The position numbers were made by a program, and so were the translations under genes. Positions 36,138 through 45,707 of a stretch of DNA of 64,000 nt are shown one piece after another. The notes under the pieces are model-generated. The model did not search any database, had not been told where the DNA came from, and saw nothing but the letters and a program-made list of their open reading frames with translations. This DNA comes from CAYOUV01 sp963790075. Lineage in GTDB: Bacteria; Chloroflexota; Anaerolineae; Anaerolineales; Villigracilaceae. How positions within the stretch are numbered: the first letter of the stretch is position 1; each line of letters begins with the position of its first letter. The stretch is taken from NCBI GenBank assembly GCA_963790075.1, contig CAWBNG010000003.1, forward strand, positions 816,353 to 880,352, in the 5' to 3' direction.

Positions 36138-37425
36138 TTATTTGTTCCTGGCATATAATAGCAAGACCCTACCAGCAAAAAGCGAAATAACCAATTGTGA
36201 TGAGAGCCAGCCCAACCCTGTAGAAACGATACCGAATTTTCCAATAAAAACAACCGTGACGAAAAGATATACAGTCGCGGATACTAAACTAACCATAAAC
36301 AGTTCCTTGATCCGTTTCTCTACTTTTAGAATGGAAAAATATAGTGAATTCAAGACAACAAGAATGGCAGGTAGGATCAACCATTTTAGTAATGATGTTG
36401 CATCAAGGGAATATGCTTTTCCAAATAACGCCAATATTTGCGGGGATATTATAAAGGTTATAATTGAAATTAAAATTGTGACAAGAAGAGCTTTCTTTAG
36501 AGATCTAATTATTAATAAAGGCAGTTGAGCTGGAGTGTTTGACCCTTCCGAAAAAACAGATGCTGCCAATGATTGTCCAGGGGTAGTAATTATCCAACCT
36601 ATCATCCAAGCGAAGTAGACGCTGGCACTGGCTTTTGCCTCCAAAAAATACAGCACGATCGATGGTGTAACGAGCAAAGGAGCCCGATAAAAAAGATCGG
36701 CAAAAAAACTTCCAATAGAATAGGGCAATATTCTTTTATAGAATTTAAACGAATACTCAAATCGGAAAGAAAAATTATTCATCAACTTCGGGAGAAAATA
36801 AAAATAACTAACCAAATTAGCAATAAGCAGACTTAAAGCCTGAAGGGGGACGACTTCCGAACTTTTGCAAGCCCAGATAATGAAATGCAACAAGCAGAAT
36901 CAGTCCTAAAATATCCCAAATGATAATATGCCAAAATGCAAACCGCGACTCCCGGAATCCCTGAAAAGAGTATTGAACCAGTGTGCTCAGGCTGACAAGG
37001 CAAATAAAAACAACAATTCCCACTGAGAAACCAAGATCATGTGCTACATACCAACTATTTTGAGATATCTTGATATTGAGAGACAATATGTAAAGTGCCC
37101 CAACCACGACACTCAAAATAATATTATTTATTATGGACGTCTTAAGTAATAGAGATGAATCCCCTTCCTCGGACAAATGCCTGATTATTCCCGGACCTAC
37201 CCCAAGTCCAGAGATAATTGCCAGGAAGGAAGATATAGAAATCAATGCGGAGGCTATGCCTATGTCTTCCTGTGAAAAAAACCTTGCCGATACCACCCAA
37301 AAAACGAAACCCAAGATTGCGCCAATTAAATTAATACCCAATAAATACCCGGTATTTTTATATAATGAATTATTTGAGAGGAAATTGTAATAATCGGATA
37401 GTTTTGGAAGTATTCTTTGCATCAT
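36138..37425 (-). pseudogene. Wzx-like polysaccharide flippase (MOP superfamily), frameshifted
   Basis: A membrane protein that would flip lipid-linked repeat units across the membrane. The N-terminal piece (36817-37425) has LLGINLIGAILGFVFWVVSA and RFFSQEDIGIASALISISSF, the classic MOP/PST start, and six hydrophobic segments. The C-terminal piece (36138-36893) has YKRILPYSIGSFFADLFYRA and seven more. The frame changes between 36817 and 36893. Together they make about 425 residues and 12-14 spans, normal for Wzx. It ends 5 bp before HprK-like protein B starts. Confidence 0.78.
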
Positions 37426-37470
37426 AACTCTTTATCAGTAAAAATACTTTGATACTTTCTTAAAAGTACT

Positions 37471-37965
37471 CTACGTGATATTCCGTGCTTCTGCCCATAA
37501 AGTCAGTTGCTTGCGCAGAGCAGCCGTTAATTGCGAATTGTTCAAGGTTTTGGTTTCAAGGTCTGCCACCTGATCAATTGCTTGAAGCAGGCTTTCCCTG
37601 GTAAGTTGCATTACCAAGACGACTTTTCTTTGCAATGCTAGAGCGTGGGCAAGTTGATATTGATGGTCATTATGACTTTCACCATATTGTCGTCGTCGCG
37701 GTGCAATAATTAGAGGTTTTCCGATTTGGAATACTTGGATTATGGTTCCTGCGCCAGCATGTGCAATAACAACACGAGCTTCTATCATTATGCTCTCGAT
37801 TTCACGACTTGTCGCCCACTGAAAACTTTGTGCAGAAATGGGAATGTAAGGTGAACTACCTCGTTGAATAATTACCTTTTCGCTAGATATGGTTGCATAT
37901 TCATCTGCAGCTTTTATTAAACGGTCAAAACCTTTTATATGGGTCCCTACGGTAACAAAGATCAT
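37471..37965 (-). CDS. PssE/Alg13-like glycosyltransferase catalytic-acceptor subunit
   Basis: One half of a two-piece GT28 enzyme (PssD/PssE, CpsIF/CpsIG, eukaryotic Alg14/Alg13). The 164-residue protein starts MIFVTVGTHIKGFDRLIKAA and has VVIAHAGAGTIIQVFQIGKP and PLIIAPRRRQYGESHNDHQY, the C-terminal GT-B half that binds the sugar nucleotide. The open frame extends upstream to 38019 but the ATG at 37965 overlaps the PssD stop (ATGA) and starts at the family's usual point. It depends on PssD for membrane binding. Likely adds a second sugar (Gal or GlcNAc) to a lipid-linked acceptor. Confidence 0.85.
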   Translation of the reverse strand: MIFVTVGTHIKGFDRLIKAADEYATISSEKVIIQRGSSPYIPISAQSFQWATSREIESIMIEARVVIAHAGAGTIIQVFQIGKPLIIAPRRRQYGESHNDHQYQLAHALALQRKVVLVMQLTRESLLQAIDQVADLETKTLNNSQLTAALRKQLTLWAEARNIT

Positions 37966-38408
37966 ATTACTGATCCTTTGTATTTGGCCTGAGGGTAACG
38001 AACTTGTAACTGTGGCCACTGAACCCAGAACTCATCCACCCACCTATATGCAATTCTTCCGGTAACGGAAAGATCCTCTACCCTGCACCAACTTTCGATA
38101 TAAATCGTTTTCATACCGAAAAGTTTGCCCCAAAAGAAAAACGGTAATGCGATGTGAGGGCCCAAACTAATAATCACATCTGGCTTTTCTTGCATAAGGA
38201 CTTTGATTGCCCAGAAAAAAATCATTAGAAATCTAAAAATGTTTGTATCGACCTTTCTTGAAAATATAACAGGAGCAATATTAATTAACTCTTGGTCACT
38301 CACGCTGTGTGGGATGACAAAGAAAAAATCATACCCTTCTATTGCATCTAGAAGCTGCATTGTTTCAGTGAGATGTCCTCCACGGGTGCATATCAAAGCA
38401 ATCCTCAT
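37962..38408 (-). CDS. PssD/Alg14-like glycosyltransferase membrane subunit
   Basis: The partner of PssE, 148 residues. MRIALICTRGGHLTETMQLL contains the Alg14/PssD GGH loop; a central hydrophobic segment (FRFLMIFFWAIKVLMQEKPD) gives membrane contact, and PDVIISLGPHIALPFFFWGK and IYIESWCRVEDLSVTGRIAY are strongly conserved in the family. The ATG at 38408 is chosen because it overlaps the stop of the upstream GT4 gene by four bases; the longer frame to 38492 lies within that gene. It is coupled to PssE by a second ATGA overlap. Confidence 0.85.
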   Translation of the reverse strand: MRIALICTRGGHLTETMQLLDAIEGYDFFFVIPHSVSDQELINIAPVIFSRKVDTNIFRFLMIFFWAIKVLMQEKPDVIISLGPHIALPFFFWGKLFGMKTIYIESWCRVEDLSVTGRIAYRWVDEFWVQWPQLQVRYPQAKYKGSVI

Positions 38409-39526
38409 TTTACTAACATCTCCTTGTAGAGAGAAAGATAGGAATCCACCATTTGATCCCATGAAAACCGTCGAGCGGGTATTTCGTTCCACTTTTTACG
38501 CCAGATGCGAATAACTCCCTGTGCAATGGCGTGAGGCGATCCAATAGGGACTAACACGTGCCTTCCCGAGATCACCTCTGGCAAAGATCCAGCATCCGTA
38601 GCGACAACTGGTATATTTAGAGCACATGCCTCGGCAGCAGTCAAACCAAAGCCTTCGGTGCGTGAAGGAATAACAATACAATCAGCTTCACGTAGAACGT
38701 CCGCAAGCTGTTGGCGTGGTTTGGTAGGTAAGATCAGGATATCAGCCTTTTCGCGTAGTTTTTCCGCTAAACGACAACGATCAATATATTGACGGCGTGG
38801 TTGATTAGCTAGTATCAAAACCAATTTTGCGCTTGGAATATGCTGCTGGATTTCGGGAGCTGCTTCTAAGAGATCGTCCACCCCTTTTGTGATTCCTGGT
38901 CGACCAAAATAGAGATAGAGAAATGCATCTTTCGGGATTTTATAGCGATTTCGCAAAGAATTGGATCTTTGACCAGGGGTGAAAATAGCATCTACACCCG
39001 GGTAAATAACACAACCCTTTTCCGCGTCCATACCATGGGTGATACAATCATTCAATGTCGCCTTTGAAATGGAAACAAATCGATCATAGGGTAGATTTAC
39101 CGTTATTTTCTCAAAAGCGCGATAAGCAATTGCTTTCATAAAATTTGGTTCCACTTGATGCCAACGAGAACCAAGGACTTCCAGGGCAGTAAAGACGATC
39201 GGTCGGGAAGCTTTTCGCGCAGCCAGAAAGGCTGGAACTGCTCCATTATAAGGAGCCGTATGAATGATATCGCTCCACCGAGCAGTTCGACTTGATGGCA
39301 AGATCCCAAATAAGGTAAAGAAATGACGATCCGCATATGGTGGGACTTTTACACGTTCAATCTCAACACCATTCACAGTTTCGGTTTGGAGCGTCTGATG
39401 TAAACGTGTTGTCACAACTTTCACAAAATGCCCACGACGTACAAGACCCTCAGCCAAGTTTTGAAAAAGACTCTCCAAACCACCCACATAAGGAAAATAG
39501 TATTGTAAAACAAAAAGGATATGCAC
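38405..39526 (-). CDS. Glycosyltransferase family 4
   Basis: A 373-residue retaining GT-B glycosyltransferase. The acceptor half starts ILFVLQYYFPYVGGLESLF; the donor half has YLYFGRPGITKGVDDLLEAA, and IVIPSRTEGFGLTAAEACAL carries the ExFGxxxxE motif (EGFGLTAAE) that holds the sugar nucleotide. IPVVATDAGSLPEVI follows as in most GT4 enzymes. Donor and acceptor cannot be told. It is coupled by a 4-bp overlap to PssD and is the first gene of an AT-rich block of glycan genes read on the minus strand. Confidence 0.9.
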   Translation of the reverse strand: MHILFVLQYYFPYVGGLESLFQNLAEGLVRRGHFVKVVTTRLHQTLQTETVNGVEIERVKVPPYADRHFFTLFGILPSSRTARWSDIIHTAPYNGAVPAFLAARKASRPIVFTALEVLGSRWHQVEPNFMKAIAYRAFEKITVNLPYDRFVSISKATLNDCITHGMDAEKGCVIYPGVDAIFTPGQRSNSLRNRYKIPKDAFLYLYFGRPGITKGVDDLLEAAPEIQQHIPSAKLVLILANQPRRQYIDRCRLAEKLREKADILILPTKPRQQLADVLREADCIVIPSRTEGFGLTAAEACALNIPVVATDAGSLPEVISGRHVLVPIGSPHAIAQGVIRIWRKKWNEIPARRFSWDQMVDSYLSLYKEMLVK

Positions 39527-39692
39527 AATTACCTACCGTTCAAATAGCTTAGTGAATGGTTATAACTTCCTCGGAAAATTCACACTAATGATGCAAAATT
39601 AGGAAATTTTATGGGGCTCTTTCAGGTATAGTCACATTGCGATTCGATTAAAAAAGGAAATATTTCGAATATTCTTCTCGGAATTGAGAGAG

Positions 39693-40653
39693 CTATTTAT
39701 TACCTTGCGACCTTAAAATCTCCAAAAGCAACCCTCTTACGGAATGCAGCATGAATCCGGTGGAGATGAGGATCATTCCCAGCACCGATAAGAGGACGCA
39801 GATGAGGGCATAGCCGACGGCAAGATGCCCGGTAGATATTGAAGCGGTTCACCACGACAACCCCCCAGGCGACACCGACCAGCAAAAGGGTCACGCCGGG
39901 GACGCTGAAAAACATGAGCGGGCGGTACTGACCGGTGAACTTGAGGATGCCGTTGAGGACGTCAATGCCATGGCGGACAGGGTTGCGCTTGGCGGGTTCC
40001 TCGTAGAGGGCGTGGATGGGGACTTCGACCAGACGCAGTTGTTTTTCGCGGGCAAGGAACTGCATCTCCGACTCGACCGAAAAGCCCTCGGATTCGAAAT
40101 CGAGGGCGTTCAACGCCTGGCGGGAAAAGGAGCGGAAGCCGCTCTGGGAATCGGTGACGTTGAAACCGGAACTGAGATTGGTGACGGCGGTGAGGGCATG
40201 CTGCCCAAAGATACGCCAACGGGGGATGCGGCTTTTCACTTGCAGGAAACGCGAGCCGATGACGATATCCGCTTCGCCAGCTAGGATCGGGGCGGTCATA
40301 GCCGGGATGTCGCTGCAAGAGTGCTGGCTGTCGCCATCCAGGATGATGACCGCCAGGTGCTTATCCTTGATTGCCTTCGTCATCCGGCGGATGTAGAAGA
40401 ACCCGGAGTTCAAGGCGGAGGCTTTACCTCGGTTGGTTTCATGCTGCACAAGTTCCGCCCCGGCCTCCCGGGCGATGAGGGCGGTATCATCCTTCGAGCC
40501 GTCGTCGACCACGATGACGGTCGCAGCGTACTGGCGCGCCTGGATGACCAGGCTGCCGATGAAGCGTTCCTCGTTATAGGCGGGGATGAGGACCACCCTG
40601 TGGGCACGCATGGATTTTTCAGTTAGTGGAGACTTTGACTCTTGTGCGGCCAT
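39693..40653 (-). pseudogene. Glycosyltransferase family 2 (DPM1/polyisoprenyl-phosphate type), 3' frameshift
   Basis: A GT2 enzyme that typically makes polyprenyl-phosphate sugar. MRAHRVVLIPAYNEERFIGS, TVIVVDDGSKDDTALIAREA, NRGKASALNSGFFYIR and LAVIILDGDSQHSCSDIPAM (DxD region) are complete, as is SRFLQVKSRIPRWR. Near the C-terminus the frame shifts at about 39835: the present frame ends in an arginine-rich tail, while the other frame gives GYALICVLLSVLGMILISTG, then FMLHSVRGLLLEILRSQGNK and a stop at 39693. Two C-terminal membrane segments were therefore intended. ATG 40653 has AGGAG 11 nt upstream; 40611 is an alternative. The catalytic domain is whole, so activity may remain. Confidence 0.8.
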
Positions 40654-40695
40654 GAGAATAACTGCTCCTTGTAAGTCATTTTTTATTTTACCCAA

Positions 40696-40970
40696 TAAAA
40701 AGAGAATTACCGTTACAAATGCATAGTGGCGGACAGCGGGGGTGTGAAGATTGCATTTTCCTGGTTCATATAGGTGGTCGAGGTCAACTATCAGGGTAAC
40801 GTCGTCTTACGTGACTCACTCGCTCTCATCCATATTTCTGACGCGCCTGCTGGCTTCCTTGGCGGAAGTGGCTCTGATCTACCAGCTCGCCACCTTGCTG
40901 CGTCTGCTGAAGGCAGGCCGCCTCAGCTGGGTGGATGGACTATCATGGGGCAAGACGATATAATCCATTC
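40696..40970. other. Gap with a decayed coding trace
   Basis: 275 bp between the GT2 gene and the MalT-like remnant. One plus-strand stretch (about 40820-40960; IFLTRLLASLAEVALIYQLA then TLLRLLKAGRLSW) looks like part of a lost membrane protein, but has no start or family match. Confidence 0.35.
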
Positions 40971-41096
40971 ATGCCCGAAGGGCTACTCGAAACCAAACTC
41001 TTTGCCCCGCCGCTGCGGCTCAACCTAGTGTCGCGTACTTCCTTGCTGGAGAAACTCGACCGTGCCATGGAATCTCTGAAGAAAATGCTCGTGTAA
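40971..41096 (+). pseudogene. Truncated MalT/LuxR-type regulator N-terminus
   Basis: A 41-codon open frame starting MPEGLLETKLFAPPLRLNLV then SRTSLLEKLDRAM. This is the invariant opening of large ATP-dependent LuxR/MalT regulators (LLxTKLxxPxxRxxLVxRxxLxxxL), which normally run to about 900 residues. Here it ends after the first helix at a TAA. The ABC exporter starts 27 bp later, so the rest of the gene was deleted. It may still provide the promoter for the exporter. Confidence 0.65.
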
Positions 41097-41122
41097 CCAG
41101 ACTCACTGCCAATTAAATCCAA

Positions 41123-42877
41123 ATGCCACATATTCGCAAACTTCTCTCCTTCGTCAAACCCTACTGGAAGCGCAGCCTGCTGGCCTTGTTCCTGCTGACC
41201 ACGGTGGTCCTGATGGACCTGGCTATTCCGCGCCTGATCGAACGCATCATCGACCAGGGCATCACCCCCAGGGACATGGGAGTGGTGGTCGGCACCACGG
41301 CCTGGATGCTGGGCATCTCTCTGGTGCAAACCCTCTTTGCGGTCGGCAACAATATCCTGTCGGTGCAAGTCGGCGAGGGCGTTGGGCGCGACATGCGTGA
41401 AGCGCTCTTCGTCAAGATCCAGTCCTTTTCCTTTGGCAACCTGGACCGGCACAACACCGGACAGTTGATGGTGCGCATGTCGAGCGACACCAGCGTTTTT
41501 CAGCGGCTGGTACAGATCTCGCTGCGGATCGGTACGCGCGCCCCGCTCCTGATGGTCGGCAGCCTGATCCTGATGTTCAACACCGACACCCACCTGGCGC
41601 TGATGATGCTGCCGGTGCTGCTGGTGACCGCCATCGTGATTGTTTTCTTCGTCTCGAAGATGGAGCCGCTCTTCCGCAGCGTGCAGCAAAAATTGGACTG
41701 GCTCAACACCGTCCTGCAGGAAAACATCGCCGGGGTGCAGGTGGTCAAGGCCTTTGTGCGCGCGGAGCGCGAGGCGGAGCGCTTCGCAGAATCCAATGAG
41801 GCCTACACCCAGCACTCGATCCGGGTGATGGAATTCATGTCGACCCTCTCTCCGATCATGACCATCCTGGTCGACGTCGGGATCGTGACGGTCATCTGGG
41901 CTGGCGGGATGCAGTCCATCCGCGGAGAGGTGACAGTCGGGCAAATCGTAGCCTTTATCAACTACCTGCAAACCACGCTGGGGCCGCTGACCATCATGGT
42001 CATGCTGGCCAACATACTGGCAGCTGGCAGCGCCTCGGCCGAACGCATCAACCAGGTGCTGGAGACCACGCCTGAGGTCCAGGATGCACCGCATCCGCTC
42101 CAGCTTCCGGAACGAACCGAACCGCGCATCGTCTTCGAGCAGGTCGGCTTCCACTACAACGGCGCCAGCGGCCGGCCGGTACTGCAAGGCGTCGACCTGG
42201 TGGCTGAGCCCGGCCAGACCATCGCCATCCTGGGCGCGACCGGCTCGGGCAAGTCATCGCTGATCAACCTGATCCCGCGCTTCTACGACGTTTCGGCTGG
42301 ACGGGTGCTGCTGAACGGGGTCGACATCCGCCAGGTCCCGCAGGACGAACTGCTGGCCCAGGTCGGCATCGTGCCGCAGGAGACAGTCCTGTTCTCGGGT
42401 ACGGTGCGCGATAATATTCGCTACGGCCGCCCACAGGCCAGCGACGAGGAAGTGGTAGCCGCAGCCAAAGCGGCCCAGGCGCACAAATTTATCCTCAAGC
42501 TGCCGGACGGGTACGACACCCACATCGAGGAACGCGGCGTCAACCTGTCAGGCGGACAGAAGCAGCGCATTGCCATCGCCCGTGCCCTGCTGGTGCGCCC
42601 GGCGATCCTGATCCTGGACGACAGCACCAGTTCGGTAGACGTGGCGACTGAGACAAAAATCCAGGAAGCCCTGAAGGTGTACATGCACGGCCGGACCAGT
42701 TTCGTGGTAGCGCAGCGTATCAGCACCGTGCTCAAAGCTGACAAGATCCTCGTCATCGACCAGGGCCGCATCGCCGCCGAAGGAACCCACAGCCAATTGA
42801 TGCATTCCAGCCCGATCTACCAGGAAATCTATGCCTCACAACTGGGCGACGGGCTCAAACTGGAAGAAGCGCAGTAG
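41123..42877 (+). CDS. Heterodimeric ABC exporter subunit A (degenerate ATP site)
   Basis: A 584-residue half-transporter: six membrane segments (1-310) and a nucleotide-binding domain. Walker A is GATGSGKSSLINLIPRF, the signature LSGGQKQRIAIARALL is canonical, but Walker B ILILDDSTSSVD has Asp where the catalytic Glu normally stands. In BmrCD and TM287/288 heterodimers one subunit carries this change and the partner a poor signature, which is what is seen here. Substrates of such exporters are lipids, peptides or drugs. The partner's ATG follows its TAG directly with no gap. Confidence 0.92.
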   Translation: MPHIRKLLSFVKPYWKRSLLALFLLTTVVLMDLAIPRLIERIIDQGITPRDMGVVVGTTAWMLGISLVQTLFAVGNNILSVQVGEGVGRDMREALFVKIQSFSFGNLDRHNTGQLMVRMSSDTSVFQRLVQISLRIGTRAPLLMVGSLILMFNTDTHLALMMLPVLLVTAIVIVFFVSKMEPLFRSVQQKLDWLNTVLQENIAGVQVVKAFVRAEREAERFAESNEAYTQHSIRVMEFMSTLSPIMTILVDVGIVTVIWAGGMQSIRGEVTVGQIVAFINYLQTTLGPLTIMVMLANILAAGSASAERINQVLETTPEVQDAPHPLQLPERTEPRIVFEQVGFHYNGASGRPVLQGVDLVAEPGQTIAILGATGSGKSSLINLIPRFYDVSAGRVLLNGVDIRQVPQDELLAQVGIVPQETVLFSGTVRDNIRYGRPQASDEEVVAAAKAAQAHKFILKLPDGYDTHIEERGVNLSGGQKQRIAIARALLVRPAILILDDSTSSVDVATETKIQEALKVYMHGRTSFVVAQRISTVLKADKILVIDQGRIAAEGTHSQLMHSSPIYQEIYASQLGDGLKLEEAQ

Positions 42878-44716
42878 ATGACCGACCAATCCAAAGCTTC
42901 CCCGCAGGATAATCTCAAGACCATGCGCGCCGCAATGGGACGCGGCCCTATGCGCCCCGGCACGATCGAAAAGGCGCGTGACCCGCGCGGGGCGCTGCTG
43001 CGGCTGGCGCTTTACCTGCGCTCCTACCGGGTTCCGCTGATCCTGGTCCTGGTCTTCGTGCTGATCTACACCGTGTTGGGACTGTTCGAGCCGTACCTGA
43101 TCGGGGTGGCGATCGACCGCTTCATTTCCACCGAGCAGGCCCAGGGCCTGGTGCGCATCGCGTTGATCCTGCTGCTGATCTACCTGCTGGACAACGGGTT
43201 CCAGGCCATCTCGAGCTGGATCATGGCACGCATTTCGCAGGACGCGCTCAGGCAGGTTCGCCGCGACCTGTTCGGGCACCTGCAAAGCCTGTCGATCCAG
43301 TTCTTCGACCAGCACACGGCCGGGGAGTTGATGAGCCGCCTGACCAACGACATCGACGCCATCAACCAGACCGTCTCTCAAAATATAGTCTCGCTGGTGG
43401 CCAGCACGCTCTCGATGATCGGCATCCTGATCGCCATGTTCGTGCTGAACGCCTGGCTGGCATTGGCGTCCCTGGTCGTGGTGCCGATCATGGTCTGGTT
43501 CGCAGATTTCGTGGCGCGCTATACCCGCAAGGGCTTCCGTAACCTGCAGCTACAGCTGGGCGGGCTCAACAGCGTCATGGAGGAAGCCATCAGCGGGCAA
43601 AAGGTGGTCAAGGCTTTCCGACGCAGCGACTCGGCCATCGTCGAATTCCGCCGCCACAACCAGCTGGTCTACCAGGCCGGAATCTACGCCAACAGCTACG
43701 CCCTGCTGCTGATGCCGCTGACCAACGTGCTGGGCAACCTGTTCGTGATCGTGCTGGTCGGGTTGGGCGGCTACCTGGCGCTGCAGGGATTGGCCACCAT
43801 CGGCATCATCGCCACCTTCATCGCCTACGGGCGCAACTTCATCCAGCCGCTGCGCCAACTGGCCAACATGTACAACTCGATCCAGGCTGCGCTGGCCGGG
43901 GCAGAACGCGTCTTCGAGATCATCGATACGCCGATGGAAATCGACGAAGCGCCGGACGCCGTCCCGCTCGAGCACGTGCGCGGCGAGGTGCGCTTCGAAG
44001 AGGTGCGCTTCGGCTACCTGCCGGATACGCCGGTCATCAAAAATATGTCACTGGAAGCCAGGGCCGGGCAAACCGTGGCACTGGTCGGGCCGACCGGGGC
44101 GGGCAAGACCACCCTGATCAACCTGCTGATGCGCTTCTACGAAGTGGACAGTGGACGCATCACCATCGACGGGCACGACCTGCGCCAGCTCAAGAAGGCC
44201 GACCTGCGCCGCCAGTTGGGACTGGTGCTGCAGGACACTTTCCTGTTCTCCGATACGGTCATGGAGAACATCCGCTACGGGCGGCTGGAAGCCACTGACG
44301 AAGAGGTGATCCAGGCCGCACAGCTGGCTGGCGCGGACAGCTTCATCCGCCAGCTGCCGCAGGGCTACCAGACGAAACTGTCGGAACGGGCCAGCAATCT
44401 GAGCCAGGGACAGCGCCAGATGCTGTCAATCGCCCGCGCCGTGCTGGCCGACCCCGGCATCCTGATCCTGGACGAGGCTACCAGCAGCGTCGACACGCGC
44501 ACGGAAGCCCACATCCAGCAAGCCCTGCTGCGCCTGATGCGGGGCCGCACCAGTTTCGTCATCGCCCACCGCCTGAGCACCATTCGCGACGCGGACCAGG
44601 TCATCGTCGTCAACGACGGCCAGATCGTCGAGCAGGGCAGCCACCAGGCGCTGCTGGACGCCAAAGGTTTCTATTACGATCTATATGTCAGCCAGTTCAA
44701 GGGGATTGCGATTTAA
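42878..44716 (+). CDS. Heterodimeric ABC exporter subunit B
   Basis: A 612-residue half-transporter. After a 40-residue cytoplasmic N-tail it has six membrane segments and a nucleotide-binding domain with Walker A GPTGAGKTTLINLLMRF, Walker B ILILDEATSSVD (catalytic Glu present) and H-loop VIAHRLSTI. Its signature reads LSQGQRQMLSIARAV in place of LSGGQ. Thus the ATP site made by subunit A Walker motifs plus this signature is degenerate, and the site made by B Walker motifs plus A signature is active. The two genes abut exactly, so expression is coupled. Confidence 0.93.
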   Translation: MTDQSKASPQDNLKTMRAAMGRGPMRPGTIEKARDPRGALLRLALYLRSYRVPLILVLVFVLIYTVLGLFEPYLIGVAIDRFISTEQAQGLVRIALILLLIYLLDNGFQAISSWIMARISQDALRQVRRDLFGHLQSLSIQFFDQHTAGELMSRLTNDIDAINQTVSQNIVSLVASTLSMIGILIAMFVLNAWLALASLVVVPIMVWFADFVARYTRKGFRNLQLQLGGLNSVMEEAISGQKVVKAFRRSDSAIVEFRRHNQLVYQAGIYANSYALLLMPLTNVLGNLFVIVLVGLGGYLALQGLATIGIIATFIAYGRNFIQPLRQLANMYNSIQAALAGAERVFEIIDTPMEIDEAPDAVPLEHVRGEVRFEEVRFGYLPDTPVIKNMSLEARAGQTVALVGPTGAGKTTLINLLMRFYEVDSGRITIDGHDLRQLKKADLRRQLGLVLQDTFLFSDTVMENIRYGRLEATDEEVIQAAQLAGADSFIRQLPQGYQTKLSERASNLSQGQRQMLSIARAVLADPGILILDEATSSVDTRTEAHIQQALLRLMRGRTSFVIAHRLSTIRDADQVIVVNDGQIVEQGSHQALLDAKGFYYDLYVSQFKGIAI

Positions 44717-44750
44717 ACACTTGCGCACCCAAGAGTGCAGTGAGGACGGA

Positions 44751-44776
44751 GTGCAAAGTGCTGGACGAATGTCCAG
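44751..44776. repeat. 26-bp palindromic repeat, copy 1
   Basis: The sequence GTGCAAAGTGCTGGACGAAT plus GTCCAG recurs exactly at 46410-46435. Its right part is a hairpin CTGGAC-GAAT-GTCCAG. An 11-bp inverted piece is also at 45546-45556. Each full copy is followed by a TTGTTAGG box. Confidence 0.75.
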
Positions 44777-44838
44777 CCGCTCGCTCTCACGCAGTACCCC
44801 ATAGGGGCGAAGCGCGTAGCGGTTACGGAGTGCGCATT

Positions 44839-44845
44839 GTTAGGT
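44839..44845. promoter_or_regulatory. attC-like core box GTTAGGT
   Basis: Matches the integron core consensus GTTRRRY. It stands 5 bp past the HXXEE gene stop (on the minus strand it reads ACCTAAC directly after the gene, as attC sites do) and next to the palindromic repeat. A matching box at the far end is imperfect. Confidence 0.35.
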
Positions 44846-44850
44846 GGCCT

Positions 44851-45417
44851 TTATTCCTCCAGCACAAATCTAAACAATAGCGCATGAATGAGTACCGAAA
44901 CGGCAACAGTGGCAATCCACCAGATAATCGGATTAGATAATCCATTTGCGGTTACAAAGTAAGCCGCATAAATGGAAATGGCAAATTGGAGACTTGCCAT
45001 AACCAGACCAGGATTCCATTCTTTGCGCCGCACACCTTGAAAAATGTGTGTAAGACAATTGATAACGCTAAACACAATAATAAACAGACCAAATCCAATG
45101 TTGACAAGCGCTAGAACACCAAAAACAGTAAAGGCTACCCACACTAATAGGATATTTATCCAAAAGACCTTTGTATCAGTCAGTGTTTCTTCATCTTCTG
45201 GCAAATTGTTAATAACATGATTGATGTAATTTTTGAATCCGCCTGGCCAAAGATGCTCTTCAGTTTGATGGAACAGGTAAAGAGGAATATTTATCAATGC
45301 CCAAAAGAGCGCCTGAGTCGGTTTAAAGAGCCAAAACAACCCAATCGTAGCTGCTATTCCAAGAACAGGGGCAATCTTCGCCCAATTCTGATTTTTCGAC
45401 CATTGTTGGATTATCAT
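44851..45417 (-). CDS. HXXEE domain membrane protein
   Basis: A 188-residue protein with about five hydrophobic segments. FHQTEEHLWPGGF carries the HxxEE motif that names the family, and NCLTHIFQGVRRKEWNPGL its second conserved histidine/arginine region. Function in the family is unknown. The open frame runs upstream to 45645, but the ATG at 45417 is chosen because GGAGA lies 5 nt before it and the upstream residues are non-native. It lies alone in a patch of short unrelated genes with repeats, a setting typical of mobile cassettes. Confidence 0.78.
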   Translation of the reverse strand: MIIQQWSKNQNWAKIAPVLGIAATIGLFWLFKPTQALFWALINIPLYLFHQTEEHLWPGGFKNYINHVINNLPEDEETLTDTKVFWINILLVWVAFTVFGVLALVNIGFGLFIIVFSVINCLTHIFQGVRRKEWNPGLVMASLQFAISIYAAYFVTANGLSNPIIWWIATVAVSVLIHALLFRFVLEE

Positions 45418-45707
45418 TTTTCTCCAAATCACCGTTAGTGAAGCCACCAAACGGTGTGCGACATCATCCTGCCGCAGGTCCCCGGTAGGGGGTAAAGGAC
45501 ATCGTCCCTCCAGGGAGTGGGGTCGACAGGCGCTGCTTGCGCACCATTCGTCCAGCTTGACTGGATCCGAAAGGTGAAGCGCGTACGGTGTGCGGGGAGC
45601 GTGTGTTCGGCGGGATATTATTATAGAAGGCAATCTCCTTACCAATATATTACCAAAAGCCTGTTAAATCTGCCGATCTTATTTTAAATAGCGAAATCGA
45701 ACTGACA

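Noticed and set aside
40943..42187. 414-codon minus-strand ORF rich in His/Gln/Asp
   Set aside because: Antisense shadow of the ABC exporter subunit A gene; residue bias is what GC-rich antisense frames give.
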